Assembly (NCBI RefSeq): GCF_037392515.1 | Contig: NC_090291.1 | Location: 15,329,501 to 15,393,500 of the forward strand | Length of the DNA stretch: 64,000 bases | Source of the DNA: Haliotis asinina | Taxonomy: Eukaryota > Mollusca > Gastropoda > Lepetellida > Haliotidae | Direction: 5' to 3' | Part shown: positions 1 to 31,169 of the stretch, piece by piece | Layout of the letters: each line of letters starts with the position of its first letter | Position numbering within the stretch: the first letter of the stretch is position 1 | Position numbers and translations under genes: made by a program | Notes under the pieces: generated by a model | The model's database searches: none | What the model saw: the letters and a program-made list of their open reading frames with translations, nothing else | Told to the model about the DNA's origin: nothing

Positions 1-47
1 GTGGATTACACTCAAGATAACATCAATTGGGAAGACCAGGGGTGTGA

Positions 48-245
48 CCCACTGCCTTTTTCACCGATCATTCTGAATACGTAGGATTCAAACGTAGCCA
101 AATATGTCCACTAAAGATGGATGCCGACCCCTCTGTCCTGCAGCGTGCGGGACAAAGCGACAGGAATGCCCTACTGGATGTATTCGAGAGGCGTGATGTT
201 GGCGCATACGGACATGGTATACTCTTCCTGGACAATAACAGATGA
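48..245 (+). CDS. Possible 3'-terminal coding exon of an upstream gene, unknown product
   Basis: A reading frame with no stop runs from base 48 to a TGA at 243-245 (65 codons). It has protein-like composition, including DPSVLQRAGQSDRNALLDVF followed by an acidic/aromatic end. A possible acceptor (pyrimidine-rich, then TAG) ends at base 84 and fits a phase-1 intron. I recognise no family. The frame could be the last exon of a gene that starts left of the window, or chance; the length alone is weak evidence. Confidence 0.25.
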   Translation, partial: PTAFFTDHSEYVGFKRSQICPLKMDADPSVLQRAGQSDRNALLDVFERRDVGAYGHGILFLDNNR

Positions 246-877
246 ATTCGATTTACCAGGGTTGTTTATGCATGTTTAGAGCAGGAGATCAGGCTTCTAT
301 TCCTCACATGGATACAGTGTATGAAGCCCCATCGAAAGACAGCTATGTGGATGAAACTGCCGGTCTCTGACGACACCCTGTTCTTTCTTTCCACAGAAAC
401 CCGGCAATGCACTTTTGGAAGAGTGGAACAGTCTTCTCTATGCAACCATCATATATATATATATATCTAAAGAAAGAAAGAAAGGGAAAGAAAAAAGTGA
501 CAATTTTTAAATAGTGACTTACAAGCCATAACACCTTTTGGCTCTGTTTTTGTTTCTATTTACGTACACCCAATGTTCTACGTGTATACTTTCTTTTGAG
601 CATCAGTTCAGTTACTGACTTTTTCTTCGGAAGTCAATATGTATACGTAGAGATAGCATACGGTATATGTTGTTGCATTCAATGGCTTGGAACTACTGGG
701 TAGTAGTCATATCAGTTTCGTAGAATGATTGATTTGTGTCTGAATGGAAGACTATCAATTAATAATTAGGTTCGTGAACTACAGTACTTTACAGTATGAT
801 AATTGGTTATTAAGTGTAACTAAGATCCACCTGAGATTTAAGCAGGTTTTAAGCAAATTCCATCAATTTGACAGGGT

Positions 878-894
878 GGGGGGGGGGGGGGGGG
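878..894 (+). repeat. Poly-G run (17 G)
   Basis: Seventeen consecutive G, preceded by GGGT, abut the end of a minus-strand tRNA-type SINE. Likely length-variable and prone to assembly error; it could form a G-quadruplex. Confidence 0.9.
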
Positions 895-985
895 ACACCT
901 GGGGAATGTGGGGAATCGAGCCCGGGTCCTCGGCATGACGAGCGAAATCTTTAACCATTAGGCTACTCCAGCGCCCCTGACACCC
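893..985 (-). mobile_element. tRNA-derived SINE head (family 2), minus strand
   Basis: On the minus strand this reads as a tRNA-like head: an A-box region (TAGCCTAATGGTTAAAG) followed about 35 bases later by a B-box (GGGCTCGATTCCCC). The same head recurs at least ten times in the window, which marks it as a SINE and not a tRNA gene. Confidence 0.7.
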
Positions 986-2487
986 CTGGAAGAATTCACC
1001 ATTACATGAGAGAAATCATGGGTCAGTTTCCGCATTTATTGCTGATGCTGATTCATATAATGAATTCATTCTCTTTACATTTGTAATGGACTCAACGAAG
1101 CCCGATTAATATACGATTGCCTTAACCAACCCATGGGCTACACGCACACTCAGGGACCAAGTGGCGAATGAACCGCCGGTTTGTTTGTTTGTTGTTTAAC
1201 CCCCCGGATGTCACATAGAAATAACCCGCGCGTTTTCGCTGTGCCGAGTTTATCTGAGCGAGGCGCTATGAAAAGTGCACACATTAGTCTAAACGGTACG
1301 TTAAATAGGAACGGTGCTACCCACTATGTTCAAAATCCACACTGTTTAAGTTCAATCATTTCCCGTTCTGTCGATGTAAATACTATAATTTATTTGTTTC
1401 TTTTAACGTAAGAAACATGAATGTAGAAAATGTGATTTTTAGAGATTTCTTCACGCCTGGAAAGTCTTTGTGCATGGCGCGTCGTGTCAGTTGCTGTCTC
1501 GTTAAATCTTAAATTTGCAGTAATAAACAAAACGAAAGCGTCAGTTTGGTAGCCAGTTTGATTCACAACTACCATGTTGAAAATGAAATATGTAGCGAAA
1601 ATGAAGCCAGCGAAATCGTCGATTACAAACTCTTTAACGTTTGTGAGACGCCATTTTTCGCGAAAACTGGTCACACTCCAATGTATTCCAATGAATGTCT
1701 TGTCGGAAAACGCTTAAGAACGAAAAAATAACCTGTTCCTGATACATGAATGCAATCTTACACCTAAAATCTGTAGATAATTGCCTTCGTTCCCATGTGA
1801 ATTTTGACGTAAAACAAAAGCTGTAAGATAATTATTGACGTTTTTACAAGAAATATGAAAACGAATCAACAACTCAAAATATACAGCAAACAGTGCAGGA
1901 TTTATTTCGGTGCAGTGAATCTAAATTATTATCATTATTAGATTCACATTAATTTTCAAAAACTTAATTGATAAAATTCTGAAACAATCAAAACACTCCT
2001 CCTGTGCGATGGCGGTCACGTCGACGAAACTTGTATACAGACGAATGAAAGTGTTAGTCTCGTAGTGTAGTGAAAGACGCATTTATGTTTTCATTTAAAA
2101 CCATTATGGTGAAACGAAATAGAAATGTCACAACAATTAGAGAAATAATTGAAGCATAAATACTTTGAAAGAGCTATTGTGTTGTCAACAGCTTTGCATA
2201 CTTACAAAATGTCGCCGGCAATGTTCAGCGGTAGGTCTGATTTCGGATTTACTTTATTTGGTCTTGCACTTTAAAATTTTGTTCGACAGCTACTGAGAAG
2301 GTAAGTGCCAGAACCATATGTCGTAATCGTTGGATAAATGTGAATGAGTTGGCTTGGTAGTGCATGGAATCTGCCATACCGCCGTATTTTGTACATACAT
2401 CGGCGTCTAACCCAGCATGAATGGTTAGCTATTCTCGACATGTTCTAAGGCCTACGAAATTCTTAACGCCGTATTTTTCAACTAACT

Positions 2488-2575
2488 GCGTTCTATAATC
2501 AATCGATTCAAGATTATTAAACAATCCAGTGACCAACAGCATGAGCATCGACCAACCCATACGATCACATGTGGC
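2488..2575 (+). mobile_element. Degenerate fragment of the 270-bp SINE (family 1)
   Basis: The core 'CCAGTGACCAACAGCATGAG' and the following CATCGA match the middle of family 1 copies such as 22941-23209; both ends have diverged beyond recognition. Confidence 0.6.
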
Positions 2576-2659
2576 ATGTTTTAATTCGGATGAAAGGTGA
2601 ACACATCGGGTTTGATATCCAGCATTTTTCACCGATGGAGCGGGACACCGTCCAGGTTA

Positions 2660-2913
2660 CCCGTGAAGGCCGGGGTAGAACAGGTCGTCCGTAACCTATG
2701 CTTGCCATAAACGGCGACTATGCTTGTCGTAAGAGGCGACTAACGGGGTCGGGTGCTCACTGACTTGGTTGACTGATGTCATCGTTTCCCAATGATCGAT
2801 GCTCATGTTGTTGATCACTGGATTGTCTGGTCCAGACTAGATTATTTACAGACCGCCGCCACATAGCTGGAATACTGCTGGGTATGGCGTAAAACTCAGC
2901 TCACTCACTCACT
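2660..2913 (-). mobile_element. 270-bp SINE (family 1), nearly full length, minus strand
   Basis: Runs from CCCGTGAAGGCCGGGG through TGCTTGCCATAAACGGCGAC and GATCGATGCTCATG to a tail of GGCGTAAAACTCAG plus (CTCA)n. All blocks are in the same order as in the other copies. Confidence 0.85.
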
Positions 2914-3004
2914 GTCCAGGTCTCACCGTTCATCGCACCCGAATGCAGGATTCTACTATAATAGGTGAACATGACCGTGGCGGTTTTATTGTTTGATGTT
3001 TAAC

Positions 3005-3340
3005 GCTACACACAGCAAGATTCAGGACATAGAGATCAGGGCACAAGCTAGTTGAAGGTGTGCGACGTTGAGCGTGGATAGTTCCTTGGATGTGTGGCCA
3101 TTTTAGGCAGCTTCACTCTTGAGAGTTTCTACACCAATGAACAGTCCTGGTGCCCCACATCGAAACACGTGCGATCTCACCTCAGGCAAGTGAGTTTGTT
3201 CAAAATTGCCTCTGTTCACCGAACAGAAAATGGGTGCCCCGTGGGATAATTCATGTGGCTAGCGCTGCACGGTCAGCTTGCGTTATCCGGGGTGATAATG
3301 ATCAGTTTGATTGTGCGCTTTGTACGCGGCGATCTGTAAA
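3005..3340 (-). mobile_element. Interspersed element family 3 (about 340-380 bp), minus strand
   Basis: The reverse complement contains CCCGGATAACGCAAGCTG, TTTTCTGTTCGGTGAACAGA, AACAAACTCACTTGCCTGAG and AGAAACTCTC in order. The plus-strand copy at 8810-9190 has the same blocks in the same order, so this is a dispersed repeat. I cannot assign a class; there is no coding frame. Confidence 0.7.
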
Positions 3341-3487
3341 TAATCAAATGTAGACCAAATATTCCAATGATCAACATCAAGAGCATTGTTCCGAACCTTA
3401 GACTGCTCTTTGTATGCAGACAACGAAGTAACTATAGTACAGCTGTTTAGATGACATTTAAAATTAAATCATTGTTGTTTCAGATTC

Positions 3488-25007
<21,520 letters not shown>

Positions 25008-25025
25008 AAGCCGTGCATCTTTACT

Positions 25026-25198
25026 GATGTGAGAGGGGGCTGTTGGGTAGCCTAGTGGTTAAAGCGTTCCCCCGTCACTCCGAAGACCCAGGTATGATTC
25101 CCCACACGGGTGCAATATATGAAGCCTATTTCTGATGTCCCCCGTCGTGATGTTGCTAAAATCGGCGTAAAACTAAACGCACTCACTATGGATGTGAG
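25026..25198 (+). mobile_element. Full-length tRNA-derived SINE (family 2), plus strand
   Basis: Best family 2 copy: TTGGGTAGCCTAGTGGTTAA (A-box), CCAGGTATGATTCCCC (B-box), body CCCGTCGTGATGTTGC and tail GGCGTAAAACTAAACGCACT. GATGTGAG flanks it at 25026-25033 and 25191-25198, a likely target-site duplication. It lies 19 bases after the mosaic gene stop, so probably inside the 3' UTR. Confidence 0.87.
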
Positions 25199-25199
25199 G

Positions 25200-27380
25200 T
25201 GTTTGAGATGAACGGTGGCTAATGTATTTGTGGTTATCTTTACATAAGTTTATGTCTCTGTGTGTCCATGCTCTTGACGTTGTTGCGTAGAAACATAGTT
25301 TATCACTCTTCTAGGTGTATAATGTTCGCTGTTGTTAAAAACTAGTGTTAACACCAACAAGTGAAAAAACAGGAGTCGAGCTCCCATGCATATACAGTAA
25401 GAACTAATCACACTGCAGTTTACAAACCGGCTGATGGCGTGGGCAGGAAATGACGTGGTTCAGTTCATTTTTCGTACTAATTTTCAGATTTATGTTTTCA
25501 GTGTTAAAATACACGATATTTAGAGGTAAGATATCCCAAATGTTTCCAAACGGATACAAATAAATTGAAGGTATGTGCATAGTTTCCGAAAGATCACTCT
25601 GATGTCCGGTGACATTGATGGCCTTGTTCCTAACCACCCGTCTGGTTTGTATGGCTTTAACCCGACAAACTGCCGTATCTGTGTTGAAGGCAAAACATAA
25701 TCCATGACTGACAAACCAATGGTCGATATGGCGAGCAACACATCATGTTAAAGAAGTTCCAGCACACTCTGTAACTTGTTATTAGTTTATCGTCCCTGGT
25801 CATCTGATTATGTTTATAAGCAACTGACACTCATAATTGTAGACTGGCGTCATGCAGTTGTCAAGGGTTCGTGAAAACTGATGTTGTATTTCCGTAGTAG
25901 ACCGATTCCACAGTGACATTTTTCTGACGTCACGGGCACTGTCTTTTAGAGAACGGTTATAGATATGATAATAGAATACATATATTATATGTGACACAGT
26001 AGATATATCAAAGGACATGTCACAATTTTAACCCGTACATCGAATGAGCTTTCATTCAAACACCTTATCAGCTTCCGGGGGAGTATACACAATTGGGGCT
26101 TGCTTAAACGATCGATAATCGCAAATATGGGCAATAGGAACAAGATTATCGATATACAAATAGTGTCAGGAAGAATTTCGTAAATAAACATTTGTGACAG
26201 GACAGAGTTTCACTTTACTCACACAGCACACAAAGTTAGGGCCATCGTTGGCAGACTTTTTCATATTTTGTCTGTAATTGTTAATGTATTTATAACTTGA
26301 TTTACTCACGATGTGGCTGCTATTTTTTCGACGTGACGTAACTCACTCACTCACTCACTCACTCACACACAAAGTTAGGATTTCAATCATGTGCGTTTTG
26401 TGATTAACCCATGTATACCGCCAGTGGTGTAAAATATATTAATTTCTTGCAGACATTTGAGGGCATCTTTGTTCATCGATACTTCCCCGACATTTATCGA
26501 TAATCGATCCATATACCTACTGATGCGTACATGTACTTACTGCGTATCTAATTTTGTCATAACAATATGGCGTAAAATGTTTTCAACGGATTTTTGCTCA
26601 ACAAAAAGATGCCGTGGTACATGTTAGCTGTTGTAGAAATCTGTCAAATAACGATCTGTCAAATATTAAATGATCTTTAGATATTTTGCACATGTCACTA
26701 TTAGAATACAGAAGTAATATTTATGGTCTTGTGGTGTTGTCTTCGTATTACTTCACGTCAATAAAGTTATAGAGTTGTCAGTTTCTTTAGTTGGTCATAT
26801 TTATTCATCTCATTACCCTTTACTATTTTGACGTCATCATGATGTTAACAATACACTTTTGCTATGATAAATATTACCCATAGATGACCCATAACCGGTG
26901 GCATATATATCATATGTGCACATGAGCACAAATCACTTTTGCCTAGCAACCTTTGTTTGTCGTCTGTTACGTCATTAAACAATTGATCGTGACGTCATTG
27001 AAGAATGACGTCACACTTCTTTATTGTGTTATGCTGCACCAAGTTAATGAATACAATGGATAATAAAGACATTATTATACTCGAGCGAAATCATCCATCG
27101 TTCATTTAGTTTCCAAAAACGATGTATTTCATTCTGTGAATTAGCATTGAATCCACAAACGTCTGCTCACGGGAACCAGGAAATATTCGTGAAAGGGTGG
27201 AGCGATATCTGGCAGGCACTATGTGATTTTTGTTAAAAATCAAGTTATTTTCTGCTGTGTATTCTATACCTACCACGCAGCTACCGAGGACGTGTAACGC
27301 AGTGTGAGCGATTTAAGCAAGAAACTGAACCTCAAGCACAAATTATAAAACTGAAAGAAACCACCATACCTGCTAACGAT
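25200..27380. other. Spacer between the mosaic gene and the TRIM cluster
   Basis: AT-rich sequence without a supportable gene. It contains a (CTCA)n tail at 26339-26367, an AATAAA at 26760-26765 that could be a distal poly(A) signal of the mosaic gene, and a cluster of TGACGTCA octamers listed separately. Open frames on the minus strand (25404-25741) show no motif. Confidence 0.5.
26829..27013. promoter_or_regulatory. Cluster of three perfect TGACGTCA (CRE/ATF) octamers
   Basis: Perfect palindromic octamers at 26829-26836, 26990-26997 and 27006-27013, plus a near match TTACGTCATT at 26968-26977. Another lies at 25925-25932. TGACGTCA is the CREB/ATF site. Whether it acts here is unknown; the nearest downstream gene start is TRIM copy A, 3.9 kb away. 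Confidence 0.4.
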
Positions 27381-27384
27381 ATGA

Positions 27385-27612
27385 ATGAGTTTTAGCAATC
27401 AGCAATATTCCAGCTATATGGCGTCAGTCTGCAATTAATCGTGACAATCCACTGATTAATATTATGAGCATGGATCTGCGCATTAGGGATACAATGACAC
27501 GTGCCAACCATGTCAGCGAGGCTGACAAGCTGATCCTGTTAGCCGCCTCTTGCGACACGCTTGGGTTACTGAAGATCAGTTCTAACCGGCATCTTCACGT
27601 GATCTTCACGGA
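27385..27612 (+). mobile_element. 270-bp SINE (family 1), plus strand, diverged
   Basis: CAGCAATATTCCAGCTATAT, ATTATGAGCATGGATCTGCG and GGGTTACTGAAGATCAGTTC are in family order. It forms an inverted pair with the copy at 27705-27977. Confidence 0.8.
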
Positions 27613-27704
27613 TACGTAGGATGTTTGTCAGGTGTGCAATGTGAAGCATGTACGGGGGTACTATGAGTATACAGAGAACACGTGTAGGAACTGTAACCGC
27701 AGGT

Positions 27705-27977
27705 GTCGACCCGTGAAAGTCCTGGTTAGAATAGGCTTTCAGCAACCCATGCTTGCCATAAAAGGCGACTATGCATGTCGTCAGAGGCGACTAACGGGAT
27801 CAGGTGGTCAGACTCGCTGACTTGGTTAACACATGTCATCGGTTCCCAATTGCCCAGATCGATGCTCATGTTGTTGGTCACTGGATTGTCTTGTCCAGAT
27901 TCGATTATTTACAGACCGCCGCCATATGACTGGAATATTGGCGTAAAACTAAACTCACTCACTCACTCACTCCGCAG
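27705..27977 (-). mobile_element. 270-bp SINE (family 1), minus strand
   Basis: Begins GACCCGTGAAAGTCCTGGTT, contains CAACCCATGCTTGCCATAAA and ends GGCGTAAAACTAAACTCACT plus (CTCA)n. Near full length. Confidence 0.9.
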
Positions 27978-28127
27978 GTGTCGGACACATAGGGCGAAAA
28001 AAGGAGACGTGTGAATGACCTATAGGATAAGCACAGGACATTACATGTTATAAAGACAAGTGTGTGTTTATGTGGAACGTGTAGGTTGTATAAATGATGT
28101 GATGGATACAGACAATAATTGACGAAA

Positions 28128-28240
28128 GACGGGAAATGATTATCTTTCCCGTGTTATATCAATGACGTAATTCTCGAGCTGTTGCGAGAGAATTACATAA
28201 TAATTATAACGAAAGAAAAGATCATTTGTCATTCCCCGTC
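28128..28240. mobile_element. Imperfect 113-bp hairpin, MITE-like
   Basis: Left arm GACGGGAAATGATTATCTTT and right arm, reversed, GACGGGGAATGACAAATGAT pair imperfectly; the centre is GTAATTCTCGAG...GAGAGAATTAC. It has no coding frame. Confidence 0.55.
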
Positions 28241-28647
28241 ACGATAATGATTATTTTGTGTTTGACCCATACCAGTTTTCGATCTAAAGAGGCTGAAATA
28301 AAAACAACAGGTTCCTTATAAGGAATCCCGCGGCAATCTCTTTATCCCAAAGCGTGTGATTGGCTCTTTATTTTCTGAAACAGCCAATCAGCATTCACCA
28401 AAAGGTGTACTAAACACCAAAAGGAATAATACTACCCTGTGCCCTCCTATCTATATAGATAATGAATATAGGTGAAATGTAAGATAAATAGAATGTGTGA
28501 GGCATGTTTGTGCAGGTAAAATCGGAAGCATACATTACGTGTGCAGAATATGTGCGGCGCATATTGGGCAGATGTGGTGTATATAACGGACATTTGGTGG
28601 CTAATGGGAAGCGTGTAGGCTATGAGTAGGACATGCAAGTCATGCGC

Positions 28648-28895
28648 AAGTGAGTGGGTAAGTTTACTTTTACGCCGCACTCAGCAATGTTCCAGCTACA
28701 TGGCGGCCGTCTGTAAATAATCCAATCTGGACTAGACATTCCAGTGATCAACAGCATGACCATCAATCTGTGCAATTGTGATACGATGACATGTGTGAAG
28801 CAAGTCAGTGAGTTTGACCACTCGATCCCATTAGTCGGTTCCTCGGACAAGTAAATCAGATGAACAGAGCAATATTCTACCCCGGACCTATACCT
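28648..28895 (+). mobile_element. 270-bp SINE (family 1), plus strand, diverged
   Basis: Begins GTGAGTGGGTAAGTTTACTT, contains GATCAACAGCATGACCATCA and ends near CTACCCCGGACC. It is inserted into the 20-base array region. Confidence 0.8.
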
Positions 28896-28899
28896 AGAA

Positions 28900-29180
28900 T
28901 ATATGTTGGATAGATAGAGCATATGTTGGATAAATAGAACATGTGTTAAATAAATAGGGCATATGATGGATAAATAGAACATGTGTTAAATAAATAGGGC
29001 ATATGTTGGATAAATAGAACATGTGTTGTAATAACAGGACATGTGTTAGATAAGTGGAACATATGTTGGATGAATAGGACATATGTCGGAAAAACAGGAT
29101 AAATCGGACATATGTTGGATAGATAGAACATATGTAGGATAATTGGGACATATAATGGATTGATAGGACATACACATATA
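28900..29180. repeat. 20-base tandem array (CATATGTTGGATAAATAGAA type)
   Basis: About 13 units with two alternating variants (CATATGTTGGATAAATAGAA and CATGTGTTAAATAAATAGGG). Looser relatives of the unit extend left to about 27980 and right to about 29510. Minus-strand open frames rich in Ile, His, Tyr and Thr come from this array and are not genes. Confidence 0.85.
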
Positions 29181-29266
29181 TTGATATGTGATACAGGCAA
29201 GAAATTGCCATTGTGTAGGAGTTATGTGTAGGACAACTAGGACATGTGTATGACAATAATATGCGT

Positions 29267-29370
29267 AACATATGTCATATTTGGGATTTCACTTTCTTAG
29301 TAAAGTACAAATTCTAGTACTAGAATTTGTACTTTACTAAGAAAGTGAAATCCCAAATATGACATATGTT
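29267..29370. repeat. Perfect 104-bp palindrome, no spacer
   Basis: Bases 29267-29318 are the exact reverse complement of 29319-29370, centred on CTAGTACTAG. The right arm continues for about 45 bases into a family 4 repeat also seen at 20345-20460; the left arm stops at 29267. Confidence 0.98.
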
Positions 29371-29529
29371 GCATTTGACCACTTTCTAAATGGCATCGTG
29401 TAATCAATCTGCGTGTTAGCCATATAGAACATCTGTAGGAGGCTAAGGACATCTGACCTAAATGTAGGGCAGGTGTAGAACAACTAGGACAAGTACAAAA
29501 CATATGCCAAATGATAAGAACATTGCGTA

Positions 29530-29664
29530 GGAATATTCCAGTAATATCACACAGTGGGATACCAAAAATGGGTCTCACACATTGTAACCATGTGGGACTC
29601 GAAGCCGGATCTTCCGCGCGACGAGCAAACGTTTGAACCACTAGGCTACCCCACCACTCCGGGG
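29530..29664 (-). mobile_element. tRNA-derived SINE (family 2), minus strand
   Basis: Reversed body GGAATATTCCAGTAATATCA, B-box side TGTGGGACTCGAAGCCGG and A-box side TTTGAACCACTAGGCTACCC. Confidence 0.82.
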
Positions 29665-29669
29665 AATAT

Positions 29670-30460
29670 AGGAAGCATCTCCATCACACGAAAGACAAGA
29701 CTGAAACTAACCTATTTACTTCATATACAAGACAATTTATCAGTGTGAGAAAGACCACAGTTTACAACCAGTAAAGGTTAGATTAAATCATGTGATTCAC
29801 CTCACAGCAGTGTCCCTGGCTGACTGTCTCGGGTGAGTCTCACTTCGTCTTCTGTGTATGTTGGTTTTGCTAGTTTCCTTGTTTTTTCTCCCTCTGGTGG
29901 TACAGCAATATTGCTGTTGATGAGGAAGCCTAATGATTAAGTCGTACATAACTGAGTCTTGGCAAGACTCGGTCACATCCAGCGCAGTCGGATATTCACA
30001 TTAGTTAGTTTATCTCGCGTCCCTATAATTTTGTCACCTCAAAGCAATGGAAGGTTGCTGAAGGATAGCTTTAAAGATGAACCCTCATAGGGTTGAAAAC
30101 AAAGCAGGATAAAACCTCGTGTCCCAGCCGGACTCTCATGCATCTTTCACAACTTTGAACAATAGTCCGCAACAGAACATATGCCAAAAGAGCTTTCATG
30201 GGAATTTAAGTTCCAAAAACGAAAAAAAAAGCAATTTCCAAGGGCGCAGGAAATTGCCGTTGTACGATATGGGCTATGTAGTACGCTTATTTGATTATAT
30301 ATGTGTATGAATTACTTTCAAACGTCGGTGTTGAGAAAACGCAACAGTTTAAAGGGCCAAGTCGTCTTTACTGCGAACCATGGCTTATATACTCACATGA
30401 ACGCTTAACCCAGAGAAGGATTATCTACACAGTTGCAACGTAAATGATGAGGTTTCTTTT
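29670..30460. other. Spacer upstream of TRIM copy A with no recognised gene
   Basis: No coding frame with a motif. A near-duplicate of 'CTGCGAACCATGGCTTATAT' occurs at 30370-30400 and again at 30785-30815, so a short segment before the RING exon is duplicated around the (AAAT)n run. Confidence 0.5.
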
Positions 30461-30465
30461 TCTAC

Positions 30466-30600
30466 TAAACTAGATCTCACGCCGAAGACCCGGGTTTGAT
30501 TCCCCACATAAGCACAATCTGTGAAGCCCATTTTGGGGATCCCTGCCTTAATACTGCTGGAATATTGCTAAAGGCGGCGTAAAAGTAAACTCACTCACTT
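30466..30600 (+). mobile_element. tRNA-derived SINE (family 2), plus strand
   Basis: CCGAAGACCCGGGTTTGATT holds the B-box; the body is CCCATTTTGGGGATCC and the tail GGCGGCGTAAAAGTAAACTC. The A-box end is missing. Confidence 0.82.
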
Positions 30601-30664
30601 TAGTCTAGATCGACGTATAACTAGAATATTGTTGACAGCGACTTTTAACAGTAGCAGTAGCAGT

Positions 30665-30665
30665 A

Positions 30666-30744
<79 letters not shown>

Positions 30745-30746
30745 AT
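30665..30746. repeat. (AAAT)n microsatellite, 82 bp
   Basis: A pure ATAA/AAAT run, 130 bases upstream of the TRIM copy A RING exon. Confidence 0.97.
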
Positions 30747-30875
30747 CCCTTCCAGAGACGAAAGATATTTTCAAAGACCAACCTTACTGCGAACCATGGA
30801 TTATATACTCACATGAACATTAAACCCAGAGTGGGATTATCTACACTACTTACATACTTAGGTCTCTTCTTTCAG

Positions 30876-31169
30876 ACCAGATGGCGACCACACAGAAGAT
30901 AACCGACAACTTTCTCACCTGTACAATGTGTACAGAGGTGTCTGGCGACCCTTCCACACTTGAGTGTAATCATACCGTCTGTCAGAAATGTGTTATCGAC
31001 TCCACCAAAACCAGGCCAGAGGCTATCAGTGAAAAGCTCCAGCTATGTCCCAAATGCAATGAGATGACGAAAGTGTCCGACTCTGACAGACCAGCGGAGG
31101 TGTGGGCGGTTGACATCATGACAAGTTCTATCATTCACAGACAACTGGACTCGGACAAAGAATCTGAAA
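30876..31169 (+). CDS. TRIM copy A exon 1: RING finger
   Basis: Acceptor GTCTCTTCTTTCAG ends at 30875, so a 5' untranslated exon lies upstream. ATG at 30881 (ACCAGATGG). Codes NFLTCTMCTEVSGDPS, ECNHTVCQKC and LCPKCNEMTK. The donor is A/GTAATC in phase 1. An aromatic residue conserved in B and C (Met/Val-Phe after Glu) is Ser here. Confidence 0.85.

Larger units (their letters stand above)
246..3483. other. 5' flank of the mosaic receptor gene, mostly repeats
   Basis: No convincing coding exon is seen here. The stretch holds a poly-G run, a tRNA-type SINE, two copies of the 270-bp SINE and one copy of a longer interspersed element, listed separately. Short open frames on both strands (for example 1390-1731) show no motif. 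The promoter and any 5' untranslated exon of the mosaic gene should lie here or further left, because its first coding exon starts behind a splice acceptor. Confidence 0.6.

Noticed and set aside
893-985. tRNA-like A- and B-boxes here and at about ten other sites, considered as tRNA genes
   Set aside because: No complete cloverleaf, and the same head is always followed by a common SINE body and tail.
28620-29271. Minus-strand Ile/Tyr/His-rich open frames resembling a membrane protein
   Set aside because: They follow the 20-base array periodicity and have no domain; repeat artefact.
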